Shown in pieces: positions 53,861 through 62,902 of a stretch of DNA of 63,250 nt. A model generated the notes under the pieces. The model was not told where the DNA came from. It made no database searches and saw only the letters and a program-made list of their open reading frames with translations. This stretch comes from Salinibacter altiplanensis (GTDB taxonomy: Bacteria > Bacteroidota > Rhodothermia > Rhodothermales > Salinibacteraceae): NCBI RefSeq assembly GCF_002894645.1, contig NZ_NCQY01000009.1, forward strand, positions 65,120 through 128,369, in the 5' to 3' direction. Each line of letters starts with the position of its first letter. Positions within the stretch are counted from its first letter, which is position 1. A program made the position numbers and the translations under genes.

Positions 53861-53874
53861 GCGATCGGTTTGGG

Positions 53875-54237
53875 TCAGTCAGTTCGTGAGTCTAGCGTCT
53901 CTCCGTCTTCCTCCAGGTGGCCCTCTACCCACTCCAGAACGTGTTCGGCGATCGCTACGGCCTGTTCGTATTCGTCTCTGGTGACCGATTCTCCAATCCC
54001 TGGATACCGGACAGAAACCGCGTAATCCGTCAAGATTGCGGCTTCTTCTACCGAGCCTGGGACCTCCAATCTTTGCTTTTGAACGAGAGTAATCAGATTT
54101 GCCAGGTCGTGCGTGTGCGGAACGGATACGTCCAGATGGATCAGCAGCCCCTTGAGGGCTTTTTCAGCCGCTTGCTGGGCATCAAAACACAAATCTTCCA
54201 GGTACACGTCGGGATGCGTCTGCCGAGCCCGAGCCAT
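53875..54237 (-). CDS. HEPN-domain protein of an MNT/HEPN pair
   Basis: 120 residues from the ATG at 54237. It has the HEPN helical pattern: [19 protein letters not shown], then [12 protein letters not shown] and later [11 protein letters not shown]. The expected N-terminal sequence (PDDPRAWLDRARSN) is encoded directly upstream in frame but no ATG, GTG or TTG precedes it. The natural start may therefore be lost, or translation begins at the internal ATG. HEPN proteins paired with minimal nucleotidyltransferases act as toxin-antitoxin modules. The partner gene is 34 bp upstream on the same strand. Confidence 0.8.
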   Translation of the reverse strand: MARARQTHPDVYLEDLCFDAQQAAEKALKGLLIHLDVSVPHTHDLANLITLVQKQRLEVPGSVEEAAILTDYAVSVRYPGIGESVTRDEYEQAVAIAEHVLEWVEGHLEEDGETLDSRTD

Positions 54238-54271
54238 ATTGCTTCGAGCCCGATCGAGCCAAGCTCGGGGA

Positions 54272-54598
54272 TCATCCGGTGGCCGTCATTGGGGCACTGT
54301 AGACCTCAGTTCCTTCTTCCAAAGCAGACGAGATAACGAGAGAGTGGCTGTTTGCGTACCGCTCTACGTCTTCCGGGGTCACGACGACAATATCAACCGA
54401 TTGACCGACCCCGATAAGATTCCGGTAGATCCGCTGCGCCAACTTGCGGCAATGAATGCCCGCCTTCACTACCAGGAGATCCACATCGCTGTGCGGCCCC
54501 ATCTCATCCCGGGCGGCCGACCCAAACAGGATGATTCGCTCCGGATCGGCCACCTCCACGACACGCTCGATGATGATGTTCAGAACTGGGGACTCCAT
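54272..54598 (-). CDS. Minimal nucleotidyltransferase (MNT) of the HEPN pair
   Basis: 108 residues. The nucleotidyltransferase signature ILFGSAARDEMGPHSDVDLLVV holds the GS and Asp-x-Asp metal residues. A later strand reads VDIVVVTPEDVE. In MNT/HEPN modules the MNT partner modifies and inhibits the HEPN toxin. The gene is intact and lies ahead of the HEPN gene in the usual order. Confidence 0.88.
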   Translation of the reverse strand: MESPVLNIIIERVVEVADPERIILFGSAARDEMGPHSDVDLLVVKAGIHCRKLAQRIYRNLIGVGQSVDIVVVTPEDVERYANSHSLVISSALEEGTEVYSAPMTATG

Positions 54599-55106
54599 GG
54601 GCCGAGGATTGGGCAGAGAACATGGGCCGGATACACCGTACTCTCATCCTCTTTCGGGGACCATCCGATCGAGGGTCCGAGCGAAGGCACGAAGACTCAA
54701 AAGGATGCGCTCTTCGGTCTCTTTAATAGTCGTCTCGCAGGAAGATCAAGCTGCACAGTCAAGTTCGAGGGCATGTCATTGCACACCACGTGTCGAGACC
54801 TCCAATAGCCGGTCCAGGTTTTCGAGTATCATCCGACAGGACTGAGGGAGGGGGCCCGTCAAGCTCTGTATCCATCTGCTCCGGCAACTTTCGGTGCCGA
54901 CTCCCTCCGGGAGAATCTCGATGCCGCTTCTGCTCGCAACGGGCCTGGTCGCCCCGGCGGCGCACTGTGTCTCGGTAGGGGGCGAGTACGTCTGTCATCA
55001 AGACGATCTCGGCCCGCTCAACAGGCCTTTCATACATGTAGTGGTGGTCGTCTTTTGGACTGCACCAACGTGTAACAGGTCACTCAAGGTTTCCAATCTT
55101 GCTACG
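54599..55106. other. Spacer with no recognisable gene
   Basis: About 510 bases. Several open frames are present on the minus strand, such as one beginning MYERPVERAEIVLMTDVL at 55037. None has a convincing family motif, and base composition is lower in GC near 54730. It may hold decayed genes. Confidence 0.4.
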
Positions 55107-56954
55107 CTAGAGCCACACCAGCGAAATGACGGTGACCGAGGTCCCCATCACGAGCAGGGTGACCGGCCAGCCCACGCGGGCGTAGTCGCTGAACCGGTAG
55201 CCCCCCGGCGCCATCACCATCAGGTTTGTCTGGTAGCCGATGGGCGTGAGGAAGCTTGCGGAGGCGGCCACGGCCACCAGAACCCCGAAGGCGATGGGCG
55301 GGGCCCCGAGGCTCGACGCCGCCGCCATCGCGATGGGCAGCATCAACACCGCGGCGGCGTTGTTCGTAATGATCTCGGTCAGGAGGTTGGTCAGCAGATA
55401 GAGGGCCACGAGAACGGCCACGGGCCCGAGCGGCTCGGTGACGGAGAGGACGCTCCGGGCCACTGCCTCCGCGAGCCCGGTGGCCTCGAGGGCCGTCCCG
55501 ACGCCGAGGGCCGCCGCGATGACGACGAGCACCTGCACGTTGAGCGCCCGCTGCGCCTCCGCCGGCCGGATGCACCCGGTTCCAACCATGAGGAGGGCCG
55601 CGAGGAAGGCGGCCGTGACGATGGGCGCCAGGCCCGTCGCCGCCGCGAGCACCATCGCGCCGGTCAGTCCAAGGGCAATCGGGGCCCGCCCCGACCGGTC
55701 CGTGTCCGCCTCGGCGTCTTCGGACGCATCGTTCCGGCGGGCCCGCCCGTCGCGGGGCGCGACAAGATAGAATTCCTCCCGGCTGCCGCTGCTCCATCGC
55801 TCCTGGAAGTCGCCGGGTGCCTCCACGATCAGCAGGTCGCCCGCCTGCAGCTCCGTCGTGCCCACCGGCCCCGAGAGCGGCTCGTCCTGGCGCTGGATGC
55901 CGAGGACGACGCCTTGGTACTGCTCGCGGAAGTTGGCCGCCCCGAGCGTGGTGCCCACCAGGTTTGACGACTCGGCGATGACCGCCTCGTAGAGCGGCAG
56001 GGTCTCGTAGCGGGCCGGGTCGCCGCGGGCGTCATCGGGGTCGGGCAGGGTGCGCGTGAGGCCTCGGCGCCCCAGAAGCCGCTCCCGCGCGGCAAGACTG
56101 CCGTTGAAGGCCAGGATGTCGCCCTCCTCAAGGGGACGGTCCGGGCGGCCCTGCAACACCTCCTCCCCACGGCGGACGTGCGTCAGGTAGGCGTCCCCGA
56201 GGTCGCGCAGGCCCGCCTCGGCCACCGTCTGGCCCACGATGGGGGACGGCGCGGTGACGGTCACCTCGAACATGTTCTGGCCGAGGTTCTCCTCCGCTGC
56301 GGCCGTTCCCCCGCCCCGATCCGGCAGCAAGCGGTGGCCGCCCAACACGAAATAGGCGATGACAACGAGGGCTGCGGGCACGCCCACCCAGGTGACGTCG
56401 AACAGGTGGAGCGGCTCGTACCCTTCCGCCTCCATGAGCCCCGCCACGATGAGGTTCGTAGAGGTCCCGATGAGCGTCGTCATGCCCCCGGCGATCGCCG
56501 CGTAGGAGAGCGGGATCATCAGCTTCGAGGCGGGGATGTCCTGCGCGTCGGCCCACGCCTGCAGGCGCGGCGTGAGCATCGCCACGATCGGCGTGTTGTT
56601 GAGCAGGCCGGACAGGACAGAGGTTGGCACCATGAAGCGGGCCAGGACGGGCCCCAACCGCGTGGTCTCGGGAAAGAGCACCCGATCGAGCCTTGAGAGG
56701 GCATTGGTGTGCTGCACGCCCCCGGCCACCACGTAGAGGGCACCCACAGTGAGAACGGCGGCGTTGGAGAACCCAGCGAAGGCCTCCGCCGGCGCCACGA
56801 CGCCCGTGACGAGCAGCACGGCGAGGCCGCTTAGCAGGACGAGGTCCGGACGCCCGACGTCCGCCATCAACGCCCCCACCACCCCTATAACGACGGCACC
56901 CGTGAGCCAGGCATCGGGGCCGAGCCCCTCAAAAGCCGCCGCGAAACCGAGCAT
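55107..56954 (-). CDS. SLC13/DASS-type permease with TrkA-C domains, probable sulfate transporter
   Basis: 615 residues. An N-terminal set of membrane helices (1 to ~205, with NNTPIVAMLTPRLQAW and GTSTNLIVAGLM) is followed by two TrkA-C-type domains (about 220-400, e.g. VTAPSPIVGQTVAEAGLRDLG). A second set of helices (about 430-615) has NNAAAVLMLPIAMAAA and TPIGYQTNLMV. The paired NTP/T motifs and the TrkA-C insertion are typical of the SLC13-related SAC1/sulfate permease group. It lies beside cysNC and cysD, so sulfate is the likely substrate. Confidence 0.85.
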   Translation of the reverse strand: MLGFAAAFEGLGPDAWLTGAVVIGVVGALMADVGRPDLVLLSGLAVLLVTGVVAPAEAFAGFSNAAVLTVGALYVVAGGVQHTNALSRLDRVLFPETTRLGPVLARFMVPTSVLSGLLNNTPIVAMLTPRLQAWADAQDIPASKLMIPLSYAAIAGGMTTLIGTSTNLIVAGLMEAEGYEPLHLFDVTWVGVPAALVVIAYFVLGGHRLLPDRGGGTAAAEENLGQNMFEVTVTAPSPIVGQTVAEAGLRDLGDAYLTHVRRGEEVLQGRPDRPLEEGDILAFNGSLAARERLLGRRGLTRTLPDPDDARGDPARYETLPLYEAVIAESSNLVGTTLGAANFREQYQGVVLGIQRQDEPLSGPVGTTELQAGDLLIVEAPGDFQERWSSGSREEFYLVAPRDGRARRNDASEDAEADTDRSGRAPIALGLTGAMVLAAATGLAPIVTAAFLAALLMVGTGCIRPAEAQRALNVQVLVVIAAALGVGTALEATGLAEAVARSVLSVTEPLGPVAVLVALYLLTNLLTEIITNNAAAVLMLPIAMAAASSLGAPPIAFGVLVAVAASASFLTPIGYQTNLMVMAPGGYRFSDYARVGWPVTLLVMGTSVTVISLVWL

Positions 56955-57018
56955 CTGTTCGGGGAGCGTGCTCTACGTGCCACATCGGTCGGGACTGGCA
57001 AAACACCGTCTGCCGGTG

Positions 57019-58908
57019 CTACACGATCTCGCGGGCCTGGAGGACCTCGACGATCTGATCGACGCATGCCTCCACGTCGTCCGTGTCGGTGTCCACCACC
57101 ACGTCCGGGTCCGTCGGCGCCTCGTAGGGGGCGGAGACGCCGGTGAAGTTGGCAATCTCGCCGGCCTCGGCCTTCGCGTAGAGGCCCTTTGCGTCCCGCT
57201 CCTTGCACACCTCCAGCGGACAGTCGACGTGTACCTCCAGGAAGCGGTCGCGGACGTCCTCCGGCAGCAGCTCTCGGGCCCGGTCGCGGTCCTCCTGATA
57301 CGGCGAGACGAACGAGCAGAGCGTCACGTTGCCCTGCTCGAAGAAGAGCCGCGCCACCTCGCCCACCCGGCGGATGTTCTCTTTGCGGTCGGCGGGCGCG
57401 AAACCGAGGTCGCCGCTCAGGCCGTGCCGCACGTTGTCCCCGTCCAGCATCATCGTCTGCACATCCGCGTCGAACAAGCGCTCCTCCACCGCCTTCGCGA
57501 TCGTGGACTTGCCGGCGCCGGACAGGCCCGTCAGCCACACGACGCCTGCCTTGTGGTCATTCTTCGCTTCGCGGTCCTCTCGTGGAATCTGGAGCCCCTC
57601 CCACACCACGTTCGGGGAGCTCTCCGGTTCGTCCTCCGCCTCCGACGCTGGCTGCTCGCCAAATGGGGTCACGTCGGTGGCCACGCCCCGGATCATGCCG
57701 GCGGCCACCGTGTCGTTGGTGTCCGGGTCGATCAGGATGAAGCTGCCCGTCGCCTGGTTGATCTTGTACGGGTCCGCGAACAGCGGGTCGGCCGTCTCGA
57801 TCTCGACCCGGCCGATGTCGTTGAGCTCGAAGGTGTCGGCCTCCTCTCGGTGAAAGGTCTCCACGTTGGTCCGGTACACGATCTTTGACACGTAGGCCTG
57901 CGTCCGACGCGTGGTGTGCTGAAGCACGTAGGGGCGGTCCTGGCGCATCGCCTCCTCGTTCATCCAGCAGAGGTCGGCGTCGAGCTGCCGGGTCACGTCC
58001 GGTTTGTTACGGCTCCGCACAATCATCGAGCCGCGGCTGACGTCGAGCTCGTCCTCCAGGGACAGCACCACCGAGTCGCCGGGGCCCGCCTCGTCGAGGT
58101 CTCCGTCCAGCGTCGTGATCGTGTCTACCGCCGAGGTGTGCCCGGACGGAAGCACCGTAATCTCCTCCCCCGGCCGCACCGTCCCGGACGCAATCTGTCC
58201 GGCAAAGCCCCGGAAGTCCTGGTGGGGCCGAATCGTGGTCTGCACCGGGAACCGGAAGTCCACCTGGTTGCGCGTCGACTCCGTCCGCACGGTCTCCAGC
58301 CGGTGCAGGAGGGTGGACCCCTCGTACCACGGCATGTTTTCGGAATGGTGCACCACGTTGTCGCCCTTCAGGGCCGAGATCGGGACGAACGTGATGTCCT
58401 GCACATCCAGGTTGTCGGCGAAGTCCTTGTACGCGGCCACGATCTCGCGGAAGCGGGCCTCGCTGTAGCCGACGAGGTCCATCTTGTTGACCGCCACGAT
58501 GACATGGGGAATCTGCAGCAGTGAGGTGATGAAGCCGTGCCGCCGCGTCTGCTCCAGCACCCCGTTCCGGGCATCGATCAGCTCCACCGCCAGCTCCGCC
58601 GTCGAGGCCCCCGTCACCATGTTGCGGGTGTACTGCTCGTGGCCCGGCGTGTCGGCAATGATAAACTTGCGCTCCGGGGTGGAAAAGTAGCGGTAGGCCA
58701 CGTCGATCGTGATGCCCTGCTCCCGCTCCGCGCGGAGGCCGTCGGTCAGGAGCGCCAGCTCCAGCTCCTCGTCCTCCCGCTGGGTGTTGCGCTCGATCTC
58801 CTCCATCTTCTCCTCGAAGATCTCCTGGGTGTCGTACATGAGCCGCCCGATGAGCGTGCTTTTGCCGTCGTCCACGCTGCCGGCCGTCGTAAACCGAAGT
58901 ACATCCAT
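57019..58908 (-). CDS. cysNC: Bifunctional sulfate adenylyltransferase large subunit / APS kinase
   Basis: 629 residues from the ATG at 58908 (MDVLRFTTAGSVDDGKSTL, the family start). The GTPase CysN part shows G1 AGSVDDGKSTLIGR, G3 DTPGHEQYTRNM and G4 VAVNKMDLVGY. The APS kinase CysC part begins near residue 440 with the P-loop VVWLTGLSGAGKST and has DGDNVRHGLSGDLGF. It activates sulfate to APS and then to PAPS with CysD. A 28-bp repeat tract follows upstream (58917-58944). Confidence 0.95.
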   Translation of the reverse strand: MDVLRFTTAGSVDDGKSTLIGRLMYDTQEIFEEKMEEIERNTQREDEELELALLTDGLRAEREQGITIDVAYRYFSTPERKFIIADTPGHEQYTRNMVTGASTAELAVELIDARNGVLEQTRRHGFITSLLQIPHVIVAVNKMDLVGYSEARFREIVAAYKDFADNLDVQDITFVPISALKGDNVVHHSENMPWYEGSTLLHRLETVRTESTRNQVDFRFPVQTTIRPHQDFRGFAGQIASGTVRPGEEITVLPSGHTSAVDTITTLDGDLDEAGPGDSVVLSLEDELDVSRGSMIVRSRNKPDVTRQLDADLCWMNEEAMRQDRPYVLQHTTRRTQAYVSKIVYRTNVETFHREEADTFELNDIGRVEIETADPLFADPYKINQATGSFILIDPDTNDTVAAGMIRGVATDVTPFGEQPASEAEDEPESSPNVVWEGLQIPREDREAKNDHKAGVVWLTGLSGAGKSTIAKAVEERLFDADVQTMMLDGDNVRHGLSGDLGFAPADRKENIRRVGEVARLFFEQGNVTLCSFVSPYQEDRDRARELLPEDVRDRFLEVHVDCPLEVCKERDAKGLYAKAEAGEIANFTGVSAPYEAPTDPDVVVDTDTDDVEACVDQIVEVLQAREIV

Positions 58909-58916
58909 GTGTCCGT

Positions 58917-58944
58917 GTCGAATGTCGAATTGCGAATGTCGAAT
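58917..58944. repeat. Short imperfect repeats upstream of cysNC
   Basis: Three nearby copies of gtcgaat/gcgaat occur in 28 bases, just ahead of the cysNC start. They may be a slippage tract or a weak regulatory motif; no known site matches. Confidence 0.4.
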
Positions 58945-59038
58945 CGAGGTGAGCGGCCGAAGGTGTCGAGTGTCAGGCAATCTCCTCTTCAACCCTCGAC
59001 TTGTGCCTACGCCCAGTGCCCCGCCCCCTAACTGCCCG

Positions 59039-59113
59039 AATGAGACAATGCCCTAACGATGCAATGACCCAATGATGCAATGCCCGAATGAGGCAGTGCC
59101 CAAATGAGACAAC
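59039..59113. repeat. 16-bp tandem repeat between cysD and cysNC
   Basis: Four full 16-base units and a partial fifth with the pattern aatga(g/t)(a/g)ca(a/g)tgccc stand head to tail. Each unit differs by a few bases. It fills the spacer just beyond the cysD stop codon. Confidence 0.75.
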
Positions 59114-59122
59114 AAAAGACGC

Positions 59123-60034
59123 CTAGAAATAGCCCTCCCGCTTTCGCTCCTCCATCGCCGCCTCCGCACGCTGGTCGTCGGCCCGCGCCCCGCGCTCGGC
59201 CTGCTGCGTCGTGGCCACCTCCGCGATCACCTCGTCGAGCGTCGTCGCCGTCGACTCCACCGCGCCGGTGCAGGTCATGTCCCCAATCGTGCGGAAGCGG
59301 ACGCTCTTTTCGACGTAGTGCTCGTCTTCGCGGAGGTCGTTGTAGGGCGACTTCGGGAGCAGCACGCCGTCCCGCTCAAACATGGTCCGCTCGTGGGCCA
59401 GGTAGAGGCTCGGAATCTCGATGCCCTCCCGTTGGATGTACTGCCACACGTTCAGCTCCGTCCAGTTGCTGAGGGGAAACACGCGGAAGTGCTCGCCCTG
59501 CCCACTGCGGCCGTTGTAGAGGGTCCAGAGTTCCGGGCGCTGGTTTTTCGGGTCCCAGTTGCCGAACCGGTCTCGGTGGGAGAAAAAGCGCTCTTTGGCC
59601 CGCGCCTTTTCCTCGTCCCGGCGCGCCCCGCCAAGAGCGGCATCGAACCCGTGCTCCTCAATCGTGTCGAGCAGGGTGACGATCTGGAGCTTGTTGCGGC
59701 TCGCATCCGGCCCCTGCTCCTCCTTCGCGCGGCCCGACGCGATCGTCTCTTCGACGCTCCCCACGATCAGGTTCAGGTCGTGCTTCTCCATCAGGGTGTC
59801 CCGGAAATCGATGGTCTCCGGGAAGTTGTGTCCCGTGTCCACGTGGAGAATCGGGAACGGCACCGTCGCCGGGTGGAATGCCTTCCGGGCCAGGTGAACC
59901 ATGGTGAGCGAGTCTTTCCCTCCACTGAACATCAGAACGGGATTGTCAAACTGGGCCACGGTCTCCCGCATGACGTGAATGGCCTCCGACTCCAGCCAGT
60001 CGAGGTGCTCGGAGGTACCGTCGGGCATGGGCAT
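59123..60034 (-). CDS. cysD: Sulfate adenylyltransferase small subunit
   Basis: 303 residues. The PAPS-reductase-like ATP pyrophosphatase motif SGGKDSLTMVHLARKAF is near residue 37. Later motifs are ILHVDTGHNFPETIDFRD, GGARRDEEKARAKERFFS and FPLSNWTELNVWQYI. It adenylates sulfate with ATP in complex with CysN. Three in-frame Met codons lie close together at the start. The Arg/Glu-rich C-terminus EAAMEERKREGYF is typical. It is the first gene of the sulfate operon. Confidence 0.95.
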   Translation of the reverse strand: MPMPDGTSEHLDWLESEAIHVMRETVAQFDNPVLMFSGGKDSLTMVHLARKAFHPATVPFPILHVDTGHNFPETIDFRDTLMEKHDLNLIVGSVEETIASGRAKEEQGPDASRNKLQIVTLLDTIEEHGFDAALGGARRDEEKARAKERFFSHRDRFGNWDPKNQRPELWTLYNGRSGQGEHFRVFPLSNWTELNVWQYIQREGIEIPSLYLAHERTMFERDGVLLPKSPYNDLREDEHYVEKSVRFRTIGDMTCTGAVESTATTLDEVIAEVATTQQAERGARADDQRAEAAMEERKREGYF

Positions 60035-60448
60035 GATGAATGGTGCGAGGTGTCTGAAAAAGTCTGGCGCAAGGGGCGCGGCCTGCAGAAACGAGCAGGT
60101 GCGTCGAAGCGGCGTTGAGGCTCCGTCTTTGCCTCCTTTGGAGCATCAAGATCAAGGCCTGTGCCGTGCGTGCGCGGTTCTACGACACGGCATTTCCGAA
60201 CTGCAGAATGCGGACACGCAGGACGTGACGTTGCCGGAAATGAGAGAAACCACGGGTGAACGTCGGAAACAATAGTCGAAAAAGCAATGCCCGCGCCGCA
60301 TTATTGATGCCTGATCGCCACCACGGCAGGGGTCAAATCTCTCCCGATCCGTCGTTTTTTCACGCAGCGACAACCAGCCTCCCCAATTTCAACTTTGTTG
60401 AACGCCTCTTTATGTTAAGAGCAAGTATTCTAAACGTAAGAGTTCTGT
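60035..60448. other. Divergent spacer between cysD and the aminotransferase
   Basis: About 410 bases between oppositely oriented genes, so it should hold both promoters. An AT-rich stretch near 60345-60435 is the likely promoter zone for the plus-strand set. No gene was seen. Confidence 0.5.
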
Positions 60449-61636
60449 GTGCACTGCCCAGCCGTTCCCTGCCCTCTTTTGTCTCAGTCCGCCCCCTGCT
60501 CCACGACCCGGCTTCCGCTCGCCCGGCCGGACCTGTCCTCCCACGAGCGAGAACAGGTCCGGGAGGTGCTGCACTCGGACCGCCTCTCGCGCGGCCCCGC
60601 CCTGAGGGCCTTCGAAGCCGCCATGGCGGATCGGTGCAGCACCGCACACGCCGTGGCCGTCAGTAGCGGAACGGCCGCTCTGCACTGCATCGTGGCGGCC
60701 CTCGATCTGGAGCCGGGCGCCGAGGTCCTCACAACCCCGTTCAGCTTCGTCGCGTCGAGCAACGCGCTGCTGTACGAGGACCTGCGACCCCGCTTCGTCG
60801 ACGTTGATCCCGGAACCTACAATCTCGACGTGGGTCGCGTGGCGGACGCACTCACCCCGGCGACCGAGGCCATTCTCGCGGTGGATGTGTTCGGCGTGCC
60901 CGCCGACTGGCCCGCCCTCACGGCCCTGGCCGAAAAGCACGACCTCGCCCTTATCGACGATGCCTGTGAGGCCGTCGGAGCGTCGGTTCAGGGACACCCC
61001 ATCGGGACGTGGGGGGACGCCGCGGGCTTCGGGTTCTATCCCAACAAGCAGATCACGACCGGCGAAGGGGGCTGCATCACAACCGACGACGCCGACCTGG
61101 CCCGCCACTGCCGCGCCCTCCGCAACCAAGGCCGCACGCCGGACGGCCGCATGCGCCACGACCGGCTCGGCTACAACTACCGGCTCGACGAGATGTCGGC
61201 GGCCCTCGGCTGTGCGCAACTCGACCGCCTGGACGCGCTTCTCGACCGCCGCGCCGCCGTCGCCGAGATGTACCGGGAGGCCCTCGCCCCCCTGGCCGAC
61301 GATGTGGTACGCCCCGGCCGACCGGCCGATGTGGGACGGAGCTGGTTCGTGTACGTCGTCCGTCTGCGTGACCACTTCGGCCCTGGGGCTCGCGACCAGC
61401 TGATGGACCGCCTGCAGGCCCGAGGGGTGGGCTGTGCACCGTACTTTCCCGCCATCCACCTACAGCCCTACTACCGCGACCGGTTTGGCTTCGCCCCGGG
61501 CGATTTTCCGGTGTGCGAGGCGGCCTCGGCGCGAACCCTGGCCCTTCCCTTCTTCGGCGACATGGGCCGTGGGGACGTCACCCGCGTGGCCGAGGCCCTG
61601 GCCGAGATTCTTCCCACCCTGCCCCGCTCGTCTTGA
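60449..61636 (+). CDS. DegT/DnrJ/EryC1 aminotransferase (pyridoxal-phosphate sugar aminotransferase)
   Basis: 395 residues if the GTG at 60449 is used; the conserved part begins near residue 20 (TRLPLARPDLSSHEREQV). The PLP lysine is in FGFYPNKQITTGEGGCI and the YNYRLDEMSAALGCAQL block follows. It transaminates a keto sugar in nucleotide-sugar synthesis. It is 5 bp upstream of an initiating sugar transferase gene and near a PglD-like acetyltransferase, so it may help make an N-acetylated diamino-trideoxy sugar such as bacillosamine. Confidence 0.88.
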   Translation: MHCPAVPCPLLSQSAPCSTTRLPLARPDLSSHEREQVREVLHSDRLSRGPALRAFEAAMADRCSTAHAVAVSSGTAALHCIVAALDLEPGAEVLTTPFSFVASSNALLYEDLRPRFVDVDPGTYNLDVGRVADALTPATEAILAVDVFGVPADWPALTALAEKHDLALIDDACEAVGASVQGHPIGTWGDAAGFGFYPNKQITTGEGGCITTDDADLARHCRALRNQGRTPDGRMRHDRLGYNYRLDEMSAALGCAQLDRLDALLDRRAAVAEMYREALAPLADDVVRPGRPADVGRSWFVYVVRLRDHFGPGARDQLMDRLQARGVGCAPYFPAIHLQPYYRDRFGFAPGDFPVCEAASARTLALPFFGDMGRGDVTRVAEALAEILPTLPRSS

Positions 61637-61641
61637 CGCCC

Positions 61642-62259
61642 ATGCCTGCCTCCTCCCCAACTCGCTCAACGGCCAAGCGCGCTCTCGACGTAGCGGGGGC
61701 GTGCGTTCTCCTGGGAGTACTGGCTCCCGTGTTCGGACTCGTGGCGCTCTGCATCTGGCTGGACGACGGGCGGCCGCTGCTCTTCACCCAAACGCGCATC
61801 GGATCCCAGGGAGAGCCGTTCCGGATCTTCAAGTTTCGCACGTTGACCCATGAGCCGGCCGATGCGACGCGTCCAGCGGCCCACACGACGCGTGTCGGCG
61901 GGGTTCTGCGGCGCTGGGCCCTCGACGAGCTGCCCCAACTCTGGAACGTCCTGCGCGGTGAGATGAGCCTTGTCGGCCCCCGCCCCACGCTGCCGAAGCA
62001 GGTGGCTCGGTATGGCCCCCACGAGCGCAGACGCCTTCACGTACGCCCCGGCCTCACCGGCTGGGCGCAGATTCATGGGCGCAACGCGCTCCCGTGGCCT
62101 GAGCGCATCGACCTGGACGTATGGTACGTGCGACACTGGAGCCTCGTGCTCGACCTGCAGGTCCTGCTTCGCACCCCCCTCCTCCTGGTTCGGGGCACGG
62201 GCGTGTATGGCGATGAGCAAAATCCTTCGTTCTCTCCCGACGCTCAGCTGCATGTCTGA
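61642..62259 (+). CDS. Initiating phospho-sugar transferase (PglC/WcaJ type)
   Basis: 205 residues from the ATG at 61642. It has the polyprenyl-phosphate glycosyl-1-phosphate transferase pattern: KRALDVAGACVLLGVLAPVF is the membrane anchor, then RPLLFTQTRIGSQGEPFRIFKFRT, DELPQLWNVLRGEMSLVGPRP and GLTGWAQIHGRNALPW. The small size without an N-terminal membrane domain matches PglC. It links a sugar phosphate to the lipid carrier. It overlaps the next gene by 8 bp. Confidence 0.9.
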   Translation: MPASSPTRSTAKRALDVAGACVLLGVLAPVFGLVALCIWLDDGRPLLFTQTRIGSQGEPFRIFKFRTLTHEPADATRPAAHTTRVGGVLRRWALDELPQLWNVLRGEMSLVGPRPTLPKQVARYGPHERRRLHVRPGLTGWAQIHGRNALPWPERIDLDVWYVRHWSLVLDLQVLLRTPLLLVRGTGVYGDEQNPSFSPDAQLHV

Positions 62260-62893
62260 CCCTGCTCCCCTCTTCCTCGTTGGGGCTGGTGGATTCGGGC
62301 GCGAAGTGGCCGCGCTGGTCGAAGCCCTGAACCGGCAGGCCCCCACATGGGACCTGCGCGGCTTCGTCGACGACGATTCGAGCCTCCACGACACCGCCGT
62401 GATGGGACTCCCCGTTCGGGGCGGCCTTGACTGGCTCGCCCACCACCAGCCGGCTTCCGATGTTGCTCTTACCATCGGAGACGGCACAGCTCGCCGGTCC
62501 GTGGCCGACCGCCTCGCCTCGCTCAACCTCCAGCCCGTCCCCCTCGTCCACCCGACGGTTTCTGTGCATCGCACCGTCACCCTCGGGCCTGGCACGATTC
62601 TTTGCCAGGGCGCTGCTCCGACCGTGGACGTTCAAATAGGCGCCCATGTGGTTCTCGATCAGCACTGTACCGTGGGGCACGATGCGGTGCTCGACGCGTT
62701 CGTTTCGCTCCGACCGGGCGTCCGCCTTTCCGGAGCAGTCCATCTAAAGCAGGGCGTCACGGTGGGGACAGGGGCCGTTGTGCTCCCCGGCGTCACCGTT
62801 GGCACGGGCACGACCGTGGGCGCCGGCGCAGTGGTGACCGACGACCTTCCTCCTGGCTGCACCGCAGTCGGGGTGCCTGCTCGTCCTCAATAG
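62252..62893 (+). CDS. PglD-like sugar N-acetyltransferase (left-handed beta-helix)
   Basis: 213 residues from the ATG at 62252. An N-terminal Rossmann-like domain (FLVGAGGFGREVAALVEAL, GFVDDD) is followed by hexapeptide repeats from about residue 105 (HPTVSVHRTVTLGPGTILCQ, IGAHVVLDQHCTVGHDAVL, VGTGAVVLPGVTVGTGTTVG). The His in CTVGHDAVL is the probable catalytic base of the PglD family. It should N-acetylate the amino sugar made by the adjacent aminotransferase. The 8-bp overlap with the transferase gene supports one operon. Confidence 0.88.
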   Translation: MSDPAPLFLVGAGGFGREVAALVEALNRQAPTWDLRGFVDDDSSLHDTAVMGLPVRGGLDWLAHHQPASDVALTIGDGTARRSVADRLASLNLQPVPLVHPTVSVHRTVTLGPGTILCQGAAPTVDVQIGAHVVLDQHCTVGHDAVLDAFVSLRPGVRLSGAVHLKQGVTVGTGAVVLPGVTVGTGTTVGAGAVVTDDLPPGCTAVGVPARPQ

Positions 62894-62902
62894 CCTCGCG
62901 TT

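Noticed and set aside
54759-55037. A 92-codon minus-strand frame beginning MYERPVERAEIV
   Set aside because: No recognised motif; composition turns into Arg/Pro-rich noise after about 20 residues.
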